Shown piece after piece: positions 5,960-9,736 of a stretch of DNA of 9,736 nucleotides; the first letter of the stretch is position 1; every line of letters starts with the position of its first letter. Location of the stretch: assembly GCA_937914775.1 (NCBI GenBank), contig CALDNB010000234.1, forward strand, positions 1 to 9,736, in the 5' to 3' direction. This stretch comes from an uncultured Clostridia bacterium (lineage in GTDB: Bacteria; Bacillota; Clostridia; Monoglobales; Firm-18). The translations under genes and the position numbers were made by a program. The notes under the pieces are model-generated. The model made no database searches and was not told where the DNA came from. It saw nothing but the letters and a program-made list of their open reading frames with translations.

Positions 5960-7306
5960 TTATCCTTTCATATACAAATCAATTACCTTTTCGAGTTTCA
6001 TTCCCCGCGAGCCTTTGAATAAAATTGTGTCTCCCGCTTTTGCGAATTGCTTTAGATATTGTGCAATTTCTTCGTGGGTGTCAAAACTGTAAGCCGAAAC
6101 GCCCAAAGAGGAGGCAGTCTGTGCCGTAATTTTGCAGTTTTCACCTAATGTTAAAAGCAAGTCGATTTTGTTTTCAAAAACTACTTCTCCCAATGTTTTA
6201 TGGGTGTCAATCGCAAAGTCACCCTGCTCTAAAATATCACCTAAAACAGCAATGGTTTTTTCTTTTGCTATGTCTTTTAAAACTTTTAACGATGCTTTCA
6301 TAGAGTCAAGACTTGCATTGTAGCAGTCTTCAATTATTGTTACGTCACCATGTTTTATAATGTTTTGTCTCATACCGCAGTTTTTAAACTGCATAATGCC
6401 GTCTTTAATTTTTTCTAATGTCATTCCAAGATGCTGTCCTACGGCAATACCTGCAAGGGCATTAAGCACGTGATGACTTCCCGGAGCATTAATCGTAAAC
6501 GGCATTCCAAGGGCATTGAAAGTAACCTTTTCTCCTGATACTTTTACATCTTGTGCCACAATGTCTGCATCTTTGTTTTCTATACCGAAGTAAATCTGTT
6601 TAAAGGGTAGTTTTCCTTTTAATCCGTACAAAAGGTCGTTGTCGGCATTTAAAACCACAAGGGAATTTTCGTTCATTCCCTCTAAAATTTCGAGTTTTGC
6701 TTTTAGTATATTTTCTCTGCTTCCTAAATTTCCTATATGGGAAGTGCCGATGTTTGTAATTACTGCAATTGTAGGTTTTACGGCACTTGTAAGTCTTGAC
6801 ATTTCACCAAAAGCGCTCATTCCCATTTCCACAACTGCGCAGTCGTGGTGCGCTTCAAGGTTAAAAAGAGTAAGAGGGACACCTACTTCGTTATTAAAGT
6901 TTCCCTGTGTTTTCATAGTGTCAAAACTTTGGCATAATACACTTGCAATCATCTCTTTGGTACTGGTTTTGCCAACGCTTCCTGTAATTCCGATAAGGGG
7001 AATGTCAAAAAGAGAACGGTAGTATCCTGCAAGTTTAATAAGTGCGGCAGAAGTATTTTCAACAAGTATTATGTTTTTGTTTTCCATAGGCGGAATTGCC
7101 TTACTTACTATTACGCTCTGGTTGTCTTTTAAATACTCTGTTGCAAATTCGTTTCCGTCAAAGTTTTCGCCTTTTAATGCAATAAACATACCGCCGTCTT
7201 TGTTTCTGCTGTCGGTAGTAATTTTATCAACTTTGGAATTTTCAATTTTGCTTATGGCTGTGCCGTCAACTGCATTTATAATATCCTCTATAGAAACAGG
7301 TACCAA
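5960..7306 (-). CDS. murF: UDP-MurNAc-tripeptide:D-Ala-D-Ala ligase MurF
   Basis: MurF is a cytosolic ATP-dependent Mur ligase that adds the D-Ala-D-Ala dipeptide to UDP-MurNAc-tripeptide. At 448 residues it has the normal length. Domain 1 (about 1-100) carries TDSR (31-34), typical of the uridine-binding domain. The ATP-binding loop is GITGSVGKTST (106-116). TQGNFNNEVGVPLTL (133-147) is a MurF signature, and EMGMS (160-164) supplies the magnesium-binding glutamate. GSHHVLNALA (276-285) and DCYNAS (327-332) are further Mur ligase motifs. The C-terminal domain ends with KGSRGMKLEKV (431-441). The start is TTG 7306, chosen because GGGGTGA (7314-7320) stands 7 nt upstream and no ATG fits the expected N-terminus. 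It begins 7 nt after the murE stop, so reinitiation from murE is likely. Confidence 0.97.
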   Translation of the reverse strand: MVPVSIEDIINAVDGTAISKIENSKVDKITTDSRNKDGGMFIALKGENFDGNEFATEYLKDNQSVIVSKAIPPMENKNIILVENTSAALIKLAGYYRSLFDIPLIGITGSVGKTSTKEMIASVLCQSFDTMKTQGNFNNEVGVPLTLFNLEAHHDCAVVEMGMSAFGEMSRLTSAVKPTIAVITNIGTSHIGNLGSRENILKAKLEILEGMNENSLVVLNADNDLLYGLKGKLPFKQIYFGIENKDADIVAQDVKVSGEKVTFNALGMPFTINAPGSHHVLNALAGIAVGQHLGMTLEKIKDGIMQFKNCGMRQNIIKHGDVTIIEDCYNASLDSMKASLKVLKDIAKEKTIAVLGDILEQGDFAIDTHKTLGEVVFENKIDLLLTLGENCKITAQTASSLGVSAYSFDTHEEIAQYLKQFAKAGDTILFKGSRGMKLEKVIDLYMKG

Positions 7307-7313
7307 AGAAAAT

Positions 7314-7320
7314 TCACCCC
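7314..7320 (-). promoter_or_regulatory. Ribosome binding site of murF overlapping the murE stop
   Basis: GGGGTGA contains the murE stop codon TGA and serves as the Shine-Dalgarno sequence for the TTG start of murF 7 nt downstream. It decides the murF start and suggests coupling of the two ligases. Confidence 0.65.
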
Positions 7321-8726
7321 ATTAAATACTTTGCAAGAATTTCTCTTTCATCAAAGTGTATTGTTTTATCATTTAAAATCTGATATGTTTCGTGACCTTT
7401 TCCTGCTAAAATTATAACGTCATCTTTCTGGGCATTTTTAATTGCATACTCTATTGCATTTTCTCTGTTTTCTATTACAACATAGTCAGCAGTAGCGTCT
7501 TTCATACCGCCCAAAATATCTCTTATTATTGCCGCAGGTTCTTCGCTTCTTGGGTTGTCGGAGGTTATTATGCAAGTCACTATAACGAGGTCGGCAAGTT
7601 CCGAGGCTATTCTTCCCATCTCGGGCCTCTTTTTCTTATCTCTGTCTCCGCCGCAACCAAACAGAATTACAATTCTGCCTTTGGCAAAGCCCTTTACTGT
7701 TTCAAGTATTTTCTTTATTCCGTCGGGAGAATGTGCATAGTCTATAATAACTGTGTAGTCGTCTTTTGTGGGATATACTTCAAATCTTCCTTTAACTCCT
7801 GTGGCTTTTGCAAGAGTATTTTTAATTATCTCTTTATCTACTCCCAAAGCGGTGCAGATGGAAATAGAAGCAAGGGCGTTGTAAACTGAAAATAGTCCCG
7901 GAATATTTAATGTAAAATGTGTGTCAAGGCAGTCAAATTCAACCCCTGTGGGATTTAAGACTATTTCTGTTGCAGTAATGTCTGCATCACATGTTCCGTA
8001 AGTAACTTTACTTAATGCAACATCTGCTGCAATCTTCTTTCCGCCGTCATCGTCAATATTTATAACTGCTTTGTTACATATTTTAAACAGTTTTGCTTTT
8101 GCTTTTAAATAGTTTTCCATAGTGATATGGAAGTCAAGATGGTCCTGTGTAAGGTTTGTAAATGCACTTACTTCAAACTCGCAGCCGTGTACTCTGTTAA
8201 GTTCTAAAGAGTGGGAGGATACCTCCATAACAACGTAGGTGCATTTTTCTTCTGCCATTTTAGAAAACAACTGAACAAGTTCCAAAGAATCGGGAGTTGT
8301 TCTGTCTGTTTCGTATGCAACGTCTCCAATCATATTCTGGTTAGTGCCTATAAGACCTACTTTTTCTCCTGCCGCTTCAAGTATGGCTTTAACAAGGTAT
8401 GTTACGGTAGTTTTGCCGTTTGTACCTGTAACGCCTATGAGTTTAAAGTTCTGTGTAGGATTATTATAGAAATTGTGGGCAATCTGCGCAAGAGCAACTC
8501 TTGTGTTTTCCACAACAATTACAGGAATTTTCAGTCCTTCTATTTCGTGCTGGGCAATAACGCATACGGCACCTTTATCTTCGGCGTCTTTCGCAAATTT
8601 GTGCCCGTCTGTTTTAAAACCGCTTACCGCAACAAAAACGTCACCGGGTTTTGCAACTGCGGAATTACAGCATATACCCGTAACTTCAATATCAAGTTTT
8701 GTTTCAATCAATTCGCCTATTTTCAT
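7314..8726 (-). CDS. murE: UDP-MurNAc-L-Ala-D-Glu:meso-diaminopimelate ligase MurE
   Basis: MurE is a cytosolic Mur ligase adding the third stem-peptide residue. The 470 residues include an N-terminal uridine-binding domain with an SGFKTDGHKF segment (35-44), the ATP loop GVTGTNGKTT (98-107), TTPDSLEL (143-150), MEVSSHSLELNRV (167-179), FTNLTQDHLDFH (189-200), the lysine in KAKAKLF (probably K210, the carbamylated position), YAHSPDGI (330-337), GCGGDRDKKKRPEMG (357-371) and AGKGHE (441-446). The decisive DNPR motif (390-393) followed by SE predicts meso-diaminopimelate, not L-lysine, as substrate. Just before it, residues 381-388 read VIVTCIIT, where relatives normally have a single copy of this strand, an apparent 4-residue insertion. 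The start is ATG 8726, with AAGGGG about 9 nt upstream. It follows the PBP gene after 26 nt. Confidence 0.98.
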   Translation of the reverse strand: MKIGELIETKLDIEVTGICCNSAVAKPGDVFVAVSGFKTDGHKFAKDAEDKGAVCVIAQHEIEGLKIPVIVVENTRVALAQIAHNFYNNPTQNFKLIGVTGTNGKTTVTYLVKAILEAAGEKVGLIGTNQNMIGDVAYETDRTTPDSLELVQLFSKMAEEKCTYVVMEVSSHSLELNRVHGCEFEVSAFTNLTQDHLDFHITMENYLKAKAKLFKICNKAVINIDDDGGKKIAADVALSKVTYGTCDADITATEIVLNPTGVEFDCLDTHFTLNIPGLFSVYNALASISICTALGVDKEIIKNTLAKATGVKGRFEVYPTKDDYTVIIDYAHSPDGIKKILETVKGFAKGRIVILFGCGGDRDKKKRPEMGRIASELADLVIVTCIITSDNPRSEEPAAIIRDILGGMKDATADYVVIENRENAIEYAIKNAQKDDVIILAGKGHETYQILNDKTIHFDEREILAKYLMG

Positions 8727-8752
8727 TGTTTTTACCCCTTAAAAGATGTTTG

Positions 8753-9736
8753 CTATTCGCCTATTTCAATATTTCTGAATTCTACCGTTACAACACGGCC
8801 GATTTCCACCTGCGTTCCCGCTGCAGGGTCCTGCTTATAGGCTATTACGGCTGTGGGGTCGGGATTTGCTCCTGCACCCACAATATTAATATTAAGATTT
8901 GCCTGTCTCATAAGTTCTGATGCTTTGACTGTAGAACAGTTAAGCACGTTTGGTACAGTAGTCATAGCAGCAGTCTGCTCCTCATTTGTGTAAAGCATAA
9001 TGGTAGAAGACTGATTAACTTTAACTCCGCCTTTAGGAATCTGGTTAAGTACAGTATCATTATCACCGTTTACGCTGTATTTTAGACCAAAGGCCGTAAG
9101 AACTTTCTTTGCTTCGTCAACGGGTTTTCCTGTTACGTTTGGAATTGTAACCTCAAGTGTTGACAGTTCTTCGGGAGTATAAGCAGGTTCTATGTTAAGA
9201 TAATTAAGTGAGTCCTCAAATATATTTCTTGCTACCGGTGCGGCAATAGTACCGCCGTAGTAAGCGTTGCCGTTTGGTTCGTCAAGCATAACCAATACTG
9301 CGATTTCGGGGTCGTCAGCAGGTGCAAAACCTATAAATGACGCTATATATTTCCCTGTACCTCTCGGTACTTTTTCCGCAGTACCTGTTTTTCCTGCTAC
9401 ACGGTAACCCTTTATGTACGCTCCGCTTCCGCCGCCGTCTGCTACAACTGACTCTAAAATTCCGCATAAAGTTTTGCAGGTTTGCTCTGAAATTATCTGT
9501 CTTACCACCTTGTCTTCGTAAGTAGTAACAACGTTACCCTCGGAGTCAGTAAGTTGTTTTACAAGTTTTGGCTGCATAAGTTTTCCGCCGTTTGCAACTG
9601 CACATACTGCAGAAATCATCTGCAATGGTGTTACGTTAAAACTTTGACCGAAAGAGGCAGTAGCAAGTTGGATTTCGTGAAATGCCGACTTGTTGTGGAA
9701 TAACGCCAGTGCCTCGCCCTCAAGGTCAATTCCTGT
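8753..9736 (-). CDS. Class B penicillin-binding protein with two PASTA domains, C-terminal part (SpoVD/PbpB type)
   Basis: The gene enters from the right edge. The frame is open from base 9736 and 327 residues are visible, so the methionine at 9625 is internal. The fragment begins inside the transpeptidase domain with TGIDLEGEA and continues with ASFGQSFNVTPLQM. It has the third active-site motif KTGTAEK (visible residues 116-122) and SFIGFAPADDPEIAV. The SxxK and SxN motifs lie outside the window. Two PASTA repeats follow, at about visible residues 194-252 (begins TIPNVTGKPVDEAK) and 259-322 (begins TTVPNVLNCSTVKAS). The protein would crosslink peptidoglycan outside the membrane, and PASTA repeats bind muropeptides or support localisation. 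Position directly before murE corresponds to spoVD in Bacillus and to ftsI in Escherichia coli. B. subtilis SpoVD has one PASTA and PBP2B-type proteins can have two, so the name is left open. Its SEDS partner is probably the FtsW-type protein of this operon. Confidence 0.95.
   Translation of the reverse strand, partial: TGIDLEGEALALFHNKSAFHEIQLATASFGQSFNVTPLQMISAVCAVANGGKLMQPKLVKQLTDSEGNVVTTYEDKVVRQIISEQTCKTLCGILESVVADGGGSGAYIKGYRVAGKTGTAEKVPRGTGKYIASFIGFAPADDPEIAVLVMLDEPNGNAYYGGTIAAPVARNIFEDSLNYLNIEPAYTPEELSTLEVTIPNVTGKPVDEAKKVLTAFGLKYSVNGDNDTVLNQIPKGGVKVNQSSTIMLYTNEEQTAAMTTVPNVLNCSTVKASELMRQANLNINIVGAGANPDPTAVIAYKQDPAAGTQVEIGRVVTVEFRNIEIGE

Noticed and set aside
8211..8840. Open frame of about 209 codons on the + strand opposite murE and the PBP end
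   Set aside because: It spans two well-identified - strand genes and their junction, is rich in Cys/Phe/Tyr as antisense artefacts are, and has no family resemblance.

Overview
The window looks like a piece of chromosome from an AT-rich, meso-diaminopimelate-type Firmicute, most likely an anaerobic clostridium (Clostridia, perhaps a gut Oscillospirales lineage). This rests on low-GC sequence with strong purine-rich ribosome binding sites, a division/cell-wall (dcw) cluster with a PASTA-containing class B penicillin-binding protein directly upstream of murE, a DNPR-type (meso-DAP) MurE, and a small protein resembling a clostridial DUF family. The taxon is inferred from gene content and style, not from a marker gene.

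The left part reads on the + strand. It opens with the C-terminal zinc-binding end of the redox chaperone Hsp33 (1-248), closed by a strong intrinsic terminator. Next come two tightly coupled genes for membrane-anchored cell-envelope enzymes: an M23 (LytM-type) metallopeptidase (317-1360) and a NodB-type polysaccharide deacetylase (1363-2196). They share a similar N-terminal anchor and probably act together on peptidoglycan outside the membrane. A consensus sigma-A-like promoter (2235-2264) then drives a small DUF6514-like protein (about 2298-2522). A second strong promoter (2539-2567) drives a roughly 183-nt non-coding RNA at 2574-2756. I identify it as 6S RNA (ssrS), the RNA-polymerase regulator, from its foldable closing stem, central bubble with a 3'-side hairpin, and terminal stem.

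The right part (2778-9736) reads entirely on the - strand and is one compact operon. In transcription order it holds a class B PBP with two PASTA domains (5' end outside the window), murE, murF, mraY, a SEDS glycosyltransferase (ftsW/spoVE type) and murG. Gaps are 5-26 nt. Together these make lipid II from UDP-MurNAc-dipeptide (MurE adds meso-DAP, MurF adds D-Ala-D-Ala, MraY makes lipid I, MurG makes lipid II), and the SEDS protein with its partner PBP polymerises and crosslinks it. murD, normally between mraY and ftsW, is absent here.

The two halves converge on one bidirectional terminator (2768-2797). The last codons of murG are built into its stem, and the same hairpin can end transcription from the 6S RNA side.

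No mobile element, CRISPR array, tRNA or rRNA was seen. This is mainly a housekeeping region. The points most worth a second look are the 6S RNA locus, the dcw cluster without murD, a 4-residue insertion beside MurE's DNPR motif, the uncertain start of the small DUF6514-like gene, and the placement of the M23 gene directly after a terminator hairpin.
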